A stretch of DNA of 64,000 bases, from NCBI RefSeq assembly GCF_005080785.1, contig NZ_CP032998.1, positions 44,679-108,678 of the forward strand, given 5' to 3'. The DNA is from Buchnera aphidicola (Stegophylla sp.). Lineage in GTDB: Bacteria; Pseudomonadota; Gammaproteobacteria; Enterobacterales; Enterobacteriaceae. The notes below the pieces were generated by a model. The model was not told the DNA's origin, ran no database searches, and worked only from the letters and a program-made list of their open reading frames with translations. Of the stretch, positions 30,950 through 39,682 are shown one piece after another. Numbering within the stretch: position 1 is the stretch's first letter; every line of letters starts with the position of its first letter. The position numbers and the translations under genes are program-made.

Positions 30950-32359
30950 ATGTTCAAGAATGATATTGGAGTTATAGGGATGGCCGTGATGGGTCGTAAT
31001 TTAACGTTAAATATTGCCAGTCATGGTTATACAGTTTCTATATTTAATCGTACTCCTCAGAAAACAGAATATATAATTAAAAATTTTGATAATAAAACAA
31101 TATTGCCGTTTTTTTCAATTAGTGGTTTTGTTAATTCTTTAAAAAAACCTAGATGTATTTTATTAATGGTACAATCAGGAAAAGCAACAGACAATATAAT
31201 ATTAAAATTGCTTTCTTATCTTTCTTCTGGTGATATTATTATTGATGGTGGTAATTCATTTTATAAAGATACTATTCGTAGATATTATAATTTGTTAAAA
31301 TATAATGTTAATTTTATTGGTGCAGGAATTTCAGGTGGTGAATATGGCGCATTATATGGACCATCTATTATGCCTGGAGGGAATAAGTCTGCTTATAATT
31401 TTATTAAACCTATCTTAAAATCCATCGCAGCAAAAATTGGTAATGAATCATGTATTTCATATATTGGTCCGGATGGTTCTGGTCATTATGTGAAAATGGT
31501 ACATAACGGTATTGAGTATGCTGATATGCAGTTAATTGCAGAATCTTATTCAATGTTACGACATATTTTAAATTTAAGTAATCAAGATATTTCTGATATA
31601 TTTTCTCAATGGAATCAAGGTGAGTTAAATAGTTATTTAATTAAAATTACTAAAAATATTTTAAAAAAAAAAGATAGTAATGGTAATGATTTAATAGATT
31701 GTATTTTAGATCAAGCAGATACTAAGGGAACGGGTGAATGGGCTTGTAAGGAAGCATTAGAATTACATGAACCATTGACTTTAATTACTATGTCTGTTTT
31801 TTCACGATATATATCTGTTTTAAAATTACAAAGGATATTAGCTTCTAATATATTATTAGGTCCAAGAAATCATTGTATTATTCATAATCAGTCGGAATTT
31901 ATTGAAAAAATTCGACAATCATTATATTTAGGGAAGATTATTTCGTATTCACAAGGTTTTTCACAATTAAGTCATGCTTCTCAAAAATATCATTGGAATT
32001 TAAAATATAGTAATATTGCTAAAATTTTTCGTTCAGGATGTATTATTCAGGCTCGGTTTTTAAATAAAATTGTTGAAGCATATAAATATGATAATACTAC
32101 AATGAATTTATTATTATCACCATATTTTCAAGAATTAGCTAATAAGTATCAAAATACATTACGTCAAGTAGTATCTGATTCTATACAGTATGGGGTTGCT
32201 ATTCCTGTTTTTTCATCTGCTATTTCATATTATGATAGTTATCGTACATCATTTTCTTCTGCTAATTTAATTCAAGCACAAAGAGATTATTTTGGAGCAC
32301 ATACTTATAAAAGATATGATCAAGATGGTGTTTTTCATACTAATTGGTCATCTTATTAA
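30950..32359 (+). CDS. gnd: 6-phosphogluconate dehydrogenase, decarboxylating
   Basis: Oxidative pentose phosphate step giving ribulose 5-phosphate, CO2 and NADPH. The 469 residues (E. coli 468) show the Rossmann motif IGVIGMAVMGRNLTLNI near 6, FIGAGISGGEYGA near 125, MPGG near 141 and the catalytic HYVKMVHNGIEYADM near 183. It lies just after the his operon, as in E. coli. Ribulose 5-phosphate also feeds RibB. Confidence 0.97.
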   Translation: MFKNDIGVIGMAVMGRNLTLNIASHGYTVSIFNRTPQKTEYIIKNFDNKTILPFFSISGFVNSLKKPRCILLMVQSGKATDNIILKLLSYLSSGDIIIDGGNSFYKDTIRRYYNLLKYNVNFIGAGISGGEYGALYGPSIMPGGNKSAYNFIKPILKSIAAKIGNESCISYIGPDGSGHYVKMVHNGIEYADMQLIAESYSMLRHILNLSNQDISDIFSQWNQGELNSYLIKITKNILKKKDSNGNDLIDCILDQADTKGTGEWACKEALELHEPLTLITMSVFSRYISVLKLQRILASNILLGPRNHCIIHNQSEFIEKIRQSLYLGKIISYSQGFSQLSHASQKYHWNLKYSNIAKIFRSGCIIQARFLNKIVEAYKYDNTTMNLLLSPYFQELANKYQNTLRQVVSDSIQYGVAIPVFSSAISYYDSYRTSFSSANLIQAQRDYFGAHTYKRYDQDGVFHTNWSSY

Positions 32360-32541
32360 TAGATGTATTTTATTTATTAGATATATTATTGTTGTAATGA
32401 TGCAATATATTTTAATAGCATTGAAAATGTATCGTTATAATTTTTTTATTATTTTTTTTTTTTTTTTACAAAAATATTTATTCTATTATAAATATATAAT
32501 ATATTTTTAATATGATATTTTAATTAATAGATTAATATTTT

Positions 32542-34161
32542 ATGAAGAAGAAATTTTTGGTTACTTGCGCATTACCATATGCTAATGGATCAATGCATAT
32601 TGGACACATGTTCGAACATATTCAAGCAGATATATGGGTACGTCATCAACGTATGTTAGGTCATCAAGTATGGTTTATTTGTTCTGATGATGCTCATGGT
32701 ACAGCAATTATGATTCAAGCAAAAAAAATGTCTATTACTCCAAAACAATTAATTAATACTTTTTTTCAGGAACATAAAAATGATTTAAAGTCTTTTAATA
32801 TTTTATATGATTATTATTCTTCTACACATAGTAATAAAAATAAGTATTTTGTAAAAAAAATATATTATACTTTACAATTGAAACAATTAATTAAACAAAA
32901 AAATATTTTACAATTGTATGATGTTAAAGAAAAGATATTTTTACCCGATCGATTTGTTAAAGGTATTTGTCCAATTTGTTATGTGAATAATCAATATGGT
33001 GATAATTGTGAATCATGTGGTTCTATTTATAAAGCAATCGAGTTAATTCGTCCATTATCTAATCTTTCTGGCACTGTACCTATTATACGTAGTTCTAATC
33101 ATTTATTTTTTAATTTAAATCGATTTAAACAAAGCTTACATGTTTGGATCAATTCAGGTGTTTTACAGAAACAGATATTAAATAAAACAAAAGAATGGTT
33201 TAATTTAGGATTAAAACAATGGAATATTTCTAGAGATGCTCCGTATTTTGGTTTTAAAATTCCTAATACTCATGAAAAATATTTTTATGTATGGTTAGAT
33301 GCAATTATTTGTTATATTAGTACATTTAAAGAATTATGTGATAAAAGTAATTTTTTAGATTTTTATGAATTTTGGAATATAGATTCTCAAATAAAATTAT
33401 ATCATTTCATTGGGAAAGATATTATTTATTTTCATACTTTATTTTGGCCTGCTATTTTAGAAGCTGTAAATTTTAGAAAACCTAATAAAATATTTGTTCA
33501 TGGTTATGTTACTTGGAATGGAACAAAATTATCTAAATCTCGTAGTTCTTTAATTTTAGTAAAAAAATGGTTTCAATATTTAGGTTCTGATAGTCTTCGA
33601 TATTATTATGCTTCTAAATTATCTTCTAATATTGACGATATTGAAATTAATTTTCAAGAGTTAATAAATAAGATTAATTCTGATCTTGTGAATAAAATAG
33701 TTAATTTAGCATCACGAAGTTCTAGTTTTTTAAAGAATTATTTTGATAATATTTTATCATTAGAGTTGGATGATAAACAGTTATATCAAATATTTATTGA
33801 TTCTTCAAAAATGATTAGTAGTTTTTTTAAAAAGAGGGAATTTAATTTAGTTATTAAACATCTTGTTAAGTTGTCAAATTTAGCTAATCAATATATAGAT
33901 AATCAGAAACCATGGAGAATGTCAGTAATAGATAATTATGTTAAATTACATAATGTTTGTTCAATGGGTGTACAGTTATTTTATGTTATTATGATTTTTA
34001 TTAAACCTATTTTACCAGATTTAGCAAAAAAAACTGAATTATTTTTGATGAAAAAGTTATGTTGGAGTGATATTCATAAACCTTTGTTAGGACATCGTAT
34101 TAATTTATTTTATCCATTATATAATAAAATTGAATTAAATGTTATAAAAAAATTTTTTTAA
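32542..34161 (+). CDS. metG: Methionyl-tRNA synthetase
   Basis: Class I enzyme charging initiator and elongator tRNA-Met. The catalytic core is complete: LPYANGSMHIGHMFE near residue 13, a zinc-binding segment with CPIC and CESCG near 143-160, and the KMSKS motif as KLSKS near 332. The 539 residues stop where the E. coli protein (677) continues into its C-terminal dimerisation and tRNA-binding domain, so that domain is absent. The 3' end overlaps tilS by four bases. Confidence 0.96.
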   Translation: MKKKFLVTCALPYANGSMHIGHMFEHIQADIWVRHQRMLGHQVWFICSDDAHGTAIMIQAKKMSITPKQLINTFFQEHKNDLKSFNILYDYYSSTHSNKNKYFVKKIYYTLQLKQLIKQKNILQLYDVKEKIFLPDRFVKGICPICYVNNQYGDNCESCGSIYKAIELIRPLSNLSGTVPIIRSSNHLFFNLNRFKQSLHVWINSGVLQKQILNKTKEWFNLGLKQWNISRDAPYFGFKIPNTHEKYFYVWLDAIICYISTFKELCDKSNFLDFYEFWNIDSQIKLYHFIGKDIIYFHTLFWPAILEAVNFRKPNKIFVHGYVTWNGTKLSKSRSSLILVKKWFQYLGSDSLRYYYASKLSSNIDDIEINFQELINKINSDLVNKIVNLASRSSSFLKNYFDNILSLELDDKQLYQIFIDSSKMISSFFKKREFNLVIKHLVKLSNLANQYIDNQKPWRMSVIDNYVKLHNVCSMGVQLFYVIMIFIKPILPDLAKKTELFLMKKLCWSDIHKPLLGHRINLFYPLYNKIELNVIKKFF

Positions 34162-35468
34162 TGTTGATTAATGTTGTTAATCCATGATATATTCCAGGAT
34201 TTATAATTATTATTTTTTTTGGGGTGGTCAATTAATAGAATTCCGATAATATAAATTAACGTATCATTGTAAAATAATAGTGGTATACGATTACGATTCC
34301 ATGGAGGTATATTATGATATTGCCATATATTTTTAATTGGTGTTTTATAATTTTGAAAAATTATGATTTTTTTATTTGTTTGAAATCTAATATTTACTAA
34401 GTCATTTTTTTTAGGTTTTGGAATTTTTGTACCATATTTGTTTTGTATAATTTGACCTAATTGTTCAGGTAATTGTAATGGTCGTGTATAATTATGCCAA
34501 AAAATTATCTTTTTTTTTATAGATTTGTGTTTATCAATTTGAAAAATCATATTTTTGTATCGAGATATTTTGAAATTTTTAAATGGTATTGTAAATTTTG
34601 TATATTTTTGATGATATTGCATTAAGTAATAATAAATATTTTGGATTTGTAAATATGTTGGTATTATTTTTTTATATTTTTGTATCCATCTTCGTATTAG
34701 TAAAATCTGTGTTTCTTGTTGAATAGTTTGAAGATTTTGTATATTAAGTATATTCTTGAATACTAGATGTTTTAATAATGTATTATCTAAAAATTGGTTT
34801 AAAGATTTTTCTTGTATATAAAAGATTTGCATGCTTTTATAACAATTTTTTTGAAAAAATGGCCATTTTTTTTCTATATTTTTTATAATTTTGTTTCTGA
34901 TAAAATTACGATCATATTTATTGTTAAAATTACTGTTATCTTCAATCCAATCAAGATTATTGGATATTGCCCATTGATACAATTGTTTTTTTTTATATCT
35001 TAATAATGGTCTAAAAAGAGTTTTATTTTCATCTATTTTTTTTACGTATGATATACCAGATAAACCAGATAAACCACTACCACGTTTTAAGGATAAGAAT
35101 AGTGTTTCACATTGGTCATCTAAATGATGTGCTGTGAGTAATATTTCATTTTTATTCATGTGGTTTATAATTATTTTATATCGGATTTTTCTTGCGTTTT
35201 CTTGAAAGTTATTTGTATTTGGTATAGTAATTTGTTTAATGATTAGTGGAATATTGATTATTTTACATATTTTTTGACAATGTTTACTCCAGTGGTATGA
35301 TTTAATATTGATTTGATGATCAATGTGAATAGCTCTTAATTTTAAATTTGGGTATTTTTTTTTCCATTGAACTAGTTGGTACAATAATACAGTTGAATCC
35401 AATCCTCCGCTATAAGATAATAATATAGATTGGTTTTTATTGATTAAATTGATAAATTCTGTGATCAA
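34158..35468 (-). CDS. tilS: tRNA(Ile)-lysidine synthase
   Basis: Adds lysine to C34 of the CAT-anticodon tRNA-Ile so that it reads AUA, a codon used heavily in A/T-rich genomes. The 436 residues (E. coli 432) have the PP-loop SGGLDSTVLL near 20 and HHLDDQCETLFLSLKRGSG near 108-126. The C-terminal domains are divergent and lysine-rich. Downstream of tRNA-Val(GAC) on the same strand and convergent with metG. Confidence 0.95.
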   Translation of the reverse strand: MITEFINLINKNQSILLSYSGGLDSTVLLYQLVQWKKKYPNLKLRAIHIDHQINIKSYHWSKHCQKICKIINIPLIIKQITIPNTNNFQENARKIRYKIIINHMNKNEILLTAHHLDDQCETLFLSLKRGSGLSGLSGISYVKKIDENKTLFRPLLRYKKKQLYQWAISNNLDWIEDNSNFNNKYDRNFIRNKIIKNIEKKWPFFQKNCYKSMQIFYIQEKSLNQFLDNTLLKHLVFKNILNIQNLQTIQQETQILLIRRWIQKYKKIIPTYLQIQNIYYYLMQYHQKYTKFTIPFKNFKISRYKNMIFQIDKHKSIKKKIIFWHNYTRPLQLPEQLGQIIQNKYGTKIPKPKKNDLVNIRFQTNKKIIIFQNYKTPIKNIWQYHNIPPWNRNRIPLLFYNDTLIYIIGILLIDHPKKNNNYKSWNISWINNINQH

Positions 35469-35520
35469 TATTTTATTATATCCTTTATTTATATTATATA
35501 AAAATTATTTTATTTTTTAT

Positions 35521-35594
35521 TGCGTTCGAGTGGATTTGAACCACTGACTTTCACTATGTCATAGTGACACTCTAACCAACTGAGTTACGAACGC
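35521..35594 (-). tRNA. tRNA-Val(GAC)
   Basis: Minus-strand cloverleaf: acceptor GCGTTCG/CGAACGC, D arm ACTCAGTTGGTTAGAGT, anticodon stem TCACT/AGTGA with loop ATGACAT (anticodon GAC), T arm AGTGGTTCAAATCCACT. Reads GUU/GUC and complements tRNA-Val(TAC) at 11.1 kb. The 3' CCA is not encoded. Confidence 0.97.
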
Positions 35595-35610
35595 AAGTTT
35601 CAATATATCT

Positions 35611-35640
35611 ATTATATACAAAAAAATATTATTTATGTAA
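35611..35640 (-). promoter_or_regulatory. Candidate promoter of tRNA-Val(GAC)
   Basis: TTACAT (35640-35635) and a perfect TATAAT (35616-35611) separated by 18 bases on the minus strand, ending 16 bases before the tRNA. Readthrough into tilS is likely. Confidence 0.45.
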
Positions 35641-35723
35641 GATTAGTTTTCTTTATTTCATATATTTTTTATTATATATTATATTATATTGTGTGTCTAT
35701 TAATTTTAAATTTGGATATAATT

Positions 35724-36338
35724 ATGTTTACTGGTATTATACAAGGAATAGCTATTGTTTCATCTATAAAAAAAAAGTACCAATTTTTTACATATAATAT
35801 GAAATTTCCCAATTATTTAACATTAAATTTAAATATTGGTGCTTCTGTATCAAATAATGGTTGTTGTTTAACTGTAACGAAAATTCATAATCATCATGTT
35901 TATTTTGATGTTATTCAGGAAACGTTAATCAAAACAAATTTGTCTTTATTGAGTGTTGGATCAAAAATTAATGTTGAGAGATCATTAAAATTTGGAGATG
36001 AGGTGGGTGGTCATTTATTAACAGGTCATATTATTGGTACTGCAAAAATTTGTAATATTATTCATACTAATAATAATAGAAAAATTTTTTTTCAAGTTCA
36101 GGATGTATGGAAGAAATATATTTTTTTAAAAGGTTTTATTGCAATTGATGGAATTAGTTTAACAGTGAGTGATATAAAAAATAATATTTTTTGTGTATGT
36201 TTCATTCCTGAAACTTTATGTAATACTAATATTTCAATGAAAGTTATAGGAGATATCGTAAATATTGAAGTAGATTATTATACTCAGATAATTATTGATA
36301 GATTAGAAAAACTGAATTTTAATCATATTATACATTAA
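35724..36338 (+). CDS. ribE: Riboflavin synthase, alpha chain
   Basis: Dismutates two lumazines to riboflavin. The ATG at 35724 gives the family N terminus MFTGIIQG and 204 residues (E. coli 213); an upstream in-frame ATG at 35691 is not supported by homology. The two homologous lumazine-binding halves are visible, each with its glycine-rich motif: VSNNGCCLTVT near 43 and AIDGISLTVSD near 142, and GGHLLTGHI near 95. With ribB it supports riboflavin supply to the host. The E. coli name is ribC in older usage. Confidence 0.95.
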   Translation: MFTGIIQGIAIVSSIKKKYQFFTYNMKFPNYLTLNLNIGASVSNNGCCLTVTKIHNHHVYFDVIQETLIKTNLSLLSVGSKINVERSLKFGDEVGGHLLTGHIIGTAKICNIIHTNNNRKIFFQVQDVWKKYIFLKGFIAIDGISLTVSDIKNNIFCVCFIPETLCNTNISMKVIGDIVNIEVDYYTQIIIDRLEKLNFNHIIH

Positions 36339-36500
36339 ATATTTTTTGATAAAATGTGTTTTTATAAATAAGGTATTTTATAGATAATAATTATAATCAT
36401 TTTTATATAAATTTTATTATATTAATTATGAATGATTATATTTATTTATTATTGTATCATTATATAATGATATACAATTATATAAGGTTTAAAAAATTTT

Positions 36501-37772
36501 ATGGTTTGTTTAAACTTGTTTGATGAGTTAAAATTTAGAGGTTTTATTTCAAAAATTAGTAATATTGATGGTTTAGAAAAAATAATCAATCATAATGTTA
36601 TTACATTGTATTGTGGTTTTGATCCAACTTCTGATAGTTTACATATTGGACATCTTGTACCTTTGTTTTGTTTAAAATGGTTTCAAAAATATAATCATAA
36701 TATTATTGTTTTGCTTGGGGGTGCTACAGGTCTCATTGGTGATCCAAGTTTTAAAAATCAAGAAAGAGAATTTAATATTTCTGAAAAGGTAATATGTTGG
36801 AATACGAAAATTAAAAATCAAATATTTTATTTATTTCAAAATTTAGGTGTTTTTTCTCCTTTAATTGTCAATAATTATGATTGGTTTAAAAAAATAAATA
36901 TTATTTCATTTCTTCGTGATATTGGAAAGTATTTTTCAGTAAATAAAATGATAAATAGAAAATCTGTGAAAAATAGAATTAATAGGATAGAACAAGGAAT
37001 ATCATTTACAGAATTTTCTTATAATTTATTGCAATCGTATGATTTTTTAAAATTATATAAAAAATATCATGTAATTTTACAAATTGGAGGTTCTGATCAA
37101 TGGGGTAATATTTCATCTGGGATTGAATTAATACGTCGTGTATGTCATGAACAAGTTTTTGGATTAACTATTCCATTATTGACTCAATCGAATGGAATGA
37201 AGTTTGGTAAAACAGAAAAAAATGAGAGTATTTGGTTAGATAGTGAAAAAACTACGTCGTATAAATTTTATCAATTTTGGTTAAATGTTGAAGATGATAA
37301 GATTATTGATTTTTTAAAATTATTTACTTTTTTAAGTATTTCAAAAATTAACCAAATACAAAAAAATAATAATATAAAAAGTGATTTTTTTTATTTAAAA
37401 TCTATTCTTGCGGATGCTGTAACGCGTATAGTGCATGGTAAAGAAGAATTAAAATCAGCGAAAAGGATTACTAATATTTTGTTTTATGGAAATTGTAATA
37501 AATTAACTAAATTAGATTTTTATCAACTTAAAAAAGACGGGATTCCGTCTCTTATTTTAAACGGGGAAGAAGATTTACGTCAAGTTTTAGTGAATACAAA
37601 ATTATCTTCTTCTCGTAATCATGCGTATCAATTGATTATTTCTAATGCTATTCGTATTAATAATAGAAAAGAAACAAACCCAAAATATGTATTTTGTTAT
37701 TCAGATAAATTGTTTGGAAAATTTACTTTGATTACTAGAGGAAAAAAAAATCACTTTTTATTGTGTTGGTGA
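36501..37772 (+). CDS. tyrS: Tyrosyl-tRNA synthetase
   Basis: Class I enzyme charging tRNA-Tyr. The 423 residues (E. coli 424) contain YCGFDPTSDSLHIGHLVPL near 37 with the HIGH motif, the tyrosine-binding QIGGSDQWGNI near 194 and the KMSKS-type MKFGKTE near 232, followed by a C-terminal S4-like domain with RNHAYQLI near 372. It ends in TGA, showing that TGA is a stop here. Its stop is two bases from the convergent sufA stop. Confidence 0.97.
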   Translation: MVCLNLFDELKFRGFISKISNIDGLEKIINHNVITLYCGFDPTSDSLHIGHLVPLFCLKWFQKYNHNIIVLLGGATGLIGDPSFKNQEREFNISEKVICWNTKIKNQIFYLFQNLGVFSPLIVNNYDWFKKINIISFLRDIGKYFSVNKMINRKSVKNRINRIEQGISFTEFSYNLLQSYDFLKLYKKYHVILQIGGSDQWGNISSGIELIRRVCHEQVFGLTIPLLTQSNGMKFGKTEKNESIWLDSEKTTSYKFYQFWLNVEDDKIIDFLKLFTFLSISKINQIQKNNNIKSDFFYLKSILADAVTRIVHGKEELKSAKRITNILFYGNCNKLTKLDFYQLKKDGIPSLILNGEEDLRQVLVNTKLSSSRNHAYQLIISNAIRINNRKETNPKYVFCYSDKLFGKFTLITRGKKNHFLLCW

Positions 37773-37774
37773 TA

Positions 37775-38155
37775 TTAGATTTTTTGATTGTTTGTATTTA
37801 TATTAAAACTTTCTCCACAACCACAAAATTGTTGAACATGAGGATTATTAAATTTGAATTTCATATTTATTCCATCTTCTTTAATAAAATCAATTGTTGT
37901 GCCGTCTATTATATGCATATATTTGATTGGAATTTGTATAATAATGTTATATTTATTATATATATAATATTTTTTTGTGAATATTTTTTTTGTATCAGAT
38001 ATTAAAGAAAGATAGTATCGAAAACCAGCACATCCAGATTTTTTAATATTAATTTGAATAGATTGAACATGTTTATTTTTTTTTATTAAGTATTGTATTT
38101 GTTTTTTTGCTTTATCTGTTATAGTAATTCCTTTCCATATTTTTTTATTTTTCAT
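37775..38155 (-). CDS. sufA: A-type iron-sulfur carrier, probably SufA
   Basis: Carries Fe-S clusters to apoproteins. The 126 residues have the three A-type cysteines, in KSGCAGFRYYL (near 43) and FCGCGESFNI (near 111). The pattern is closer to SufA than to ErpA or IscA: IWKGITIT at the start, GCAGF-Y-L, and DFIKEDGINMKFKFNNP all mirror SufA. Position between tyrS and aroH also matches the E. coli region holding suf. The rest of the suf operon is not in the window, so it is separated from its usual partners. ErpA is the main alternative. Confidence 0.75.
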   Translation of the reverse strand: MKNKKIWKGITITDKAKKQIQYLIKKNKHVQSIQINIKKSGCAGFRYYLSLISDTKKIFTKKYYIYNKYNIIIQIPIKYMHIIDGTTIDFIKEDGINMKFKFNNPHVQQFCGCGESFNINTNNQKI

Positions 38156-38458
38156 AGTGTTAGATCTATATAAAATTAAATTGTTATTTTAGGATTATAA
38201 TATTAATTTGATAAAATATTCATGTAAATTTTATTTTAAAATTTATTATTTTTGAAGAAACTAATTGATTACAAAAAATGTTATTTGCATTTAGGTAAAT
38301 AAAATAATTAAATTTTTATTTGGTTTTGATGTTTTAAAATAATTATTTATTTTATATTTTCTAATATAATTCACATGATATCAGTTTATATTGCTTGTTG
38401 ATTGTGTAAATTATTATATTATAATTGTAAATATAATAAATTTATTTTAGAGAATAAG
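38156..38458. other. Divergent intergenic region sufA / aroH
   Basis: About 300 bases that hold the promoters of both genes and nothing else recognisable. No TrpR-operator-like dyad is visible in front of aroH. Confidence 0.5.
38398..38425 (+). promoter_or_regulatory. Candidate aroH promoter
   Basis: TTGATT (38398-38403) and a perfect TATAAT (38420-38425) separated by 16 bases, 34 bases before the aroH start. No trp operator overlaps it. Confidence 0.45.
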
Positions 38459-39505
38459 ATGAAAACAACAGATGGATTACATACAATACGAATTGATCCA
38501 TTAATTACTCCTAATGATTTAGCAAAATGTCATGCTTTAAATGAAGAAATGATAGATAATATTATTATTACACGTAAAAATATTTTTAATATTATGACTG
38601 GTCAAGATAGACGTTTATTAGTAATTATTGGTCCATGTTCAGTACATGATCCGGATGCAGCGGTAGAATATGCTGGTTATCTTAATGAAATGCGTAAAAA
38701 ATATTATTCTAGATTAGAAATTGTTATGCGAACATATTTTGAAAAACCTCGTACTGTTGTTGGCTGGAAAGGATTAATTTCTGATCCAGATATAAATAAT
38801 AGTTTTCGTGTTAATCATGGATTGTCAGTAGCGCGAAAATTATTATTAGATATTAATAAATTAGGTATGCCTGCTGCCACAGAATTTTTAGACATTGTTA
38901 TTGGTCAATTTATTGCTGATTTAATTAGTTGGGGAGCAATTGGAGCTCGTACTACAGAAAGTCAAATTCATAGAGAAATGGCTTCTGCATTATCTTGCCC
39001 AGTAGGATTTAAAAATGGAACAGATGGTAATATTGGTATTGCAATAGATGCTATACGAGCAGCTCGAGTGCGTCATTTGTTTTTAGCTCCAGATAAAGAT
39101 GGACAAATGACTATTAATCACACTAGTGGAAATCCTTGTGGACATATTATTATGCGTGGTGGAAGATATCCTAATTATCATGAAAATGATATTCAGTTAG
39201 CAGTATCAAAATTAAAAAAATTTAATTTACCTGAATATTTAATGATTGATTTTAGCCATGGAAATTGTTTAAAACAACATCGTTTACAATGTAATGTTGC
39301 AGAAACAGTATGTAAACAAATTATGGATGGTTGTACTCATATTGCTGGTGTAATGATTGAAAGTTTTTTAAAAGAAGGTTCGCAAAAAATGATGGATAAA
39401 GAACAATTATTATATGGTCAATCTATTACAGATCCATGTTTAGGGTGGGAAGATAGTATTTTAATTCTTGAACAATTAGCAAAAGCTATTGATAGTCGTT
39501 TTTAA
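38459..39505 (+). CDS. aroH: 3-deoxy-7-phosphoheptulonate synthase (Trp-sensitive type)
   Basis: DAHP synthase, entry to aromatic synthesis from PEP and erythrose 4-phosphate. The ATG at 38459 gives 348 residues, identical in length to E. coli AroH; a longer frame from 38402 lacks homology. Long identical blocks include VIIGPCSVHDPDAA near 60, MRTYFEKPRTVVGWKGLISD near 93 and GARTTESQIHREMASALSCP near 162. C-terminal TYGQSITDPCLGWED-like sequence matches AroH specifically over AroF/AroG. A hairpin terminator follows. Confidence 0.93.
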   Translation: MKTTDGLHTIRIDPLITPNDLAKCHALNEEMIDNIIITRKNIFNIMTGQDRRLLVIIGPCSVHDPDAAVEYAGYLNEMRKKYYSRLEIVMRTYFEKPRTVVGWKGLISDPDINNSFRVNHGLSVARKLLLDINKLGMPAATEFLDIVIGQFIADLISWGAIGARTTESQIHREMASALSCPVGFKNGTDGNIGIAIDAIRAARVRHLFLAPDKDGQMTINHTSGNPCGHIIMRGGRYPNYHENDIQLAVSKLKKFNLPEYLMIDFSHGNCLKQHRLQCNVAETVCKQIMDGCTHIAGVMIESFLKEGSQKMMDKEQLLYGQSITDPCLGWEDSILILEQLAKAIDSRF

Positions 39506-39510
39506 TATTT

Positions 39511-39534
39511 ATACCAGTCGGATATGACTGGTAT
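39511..39534 (+). terminator. Terminator-like hairpin after aroH
   Basis: ATACCAGTC and GACTGGTAT form a perfect 9-bp stem with loop GGATAT, six bases after the aroH stop. Only a weak TATATA tail follows. Confidence 0.65.
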
Positions 39535-39682
39535 TATATAACTTGATAGAGATTCATATATAATTTATAAAATTTACGATTTCTGGATCGTATTATTTAA
39601 ATATAAATAGATTTATATTTATTCAATTTTTTATATATAATATATTTAAATATTGTATTATTGTTTTATATAAGGATTAGGA

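Noticed and set aside
32444-32467. T16 run between gnd and metG as an intrinsic terminator
   Set aside because: There is a long T-run but no stable stem in front of it, so it is better explained by composition.
38380-38458. Trp repressor operator in front of aroH
   Set aside because: No dyad resembling the operator is present, only a sigma 70-like promoter.
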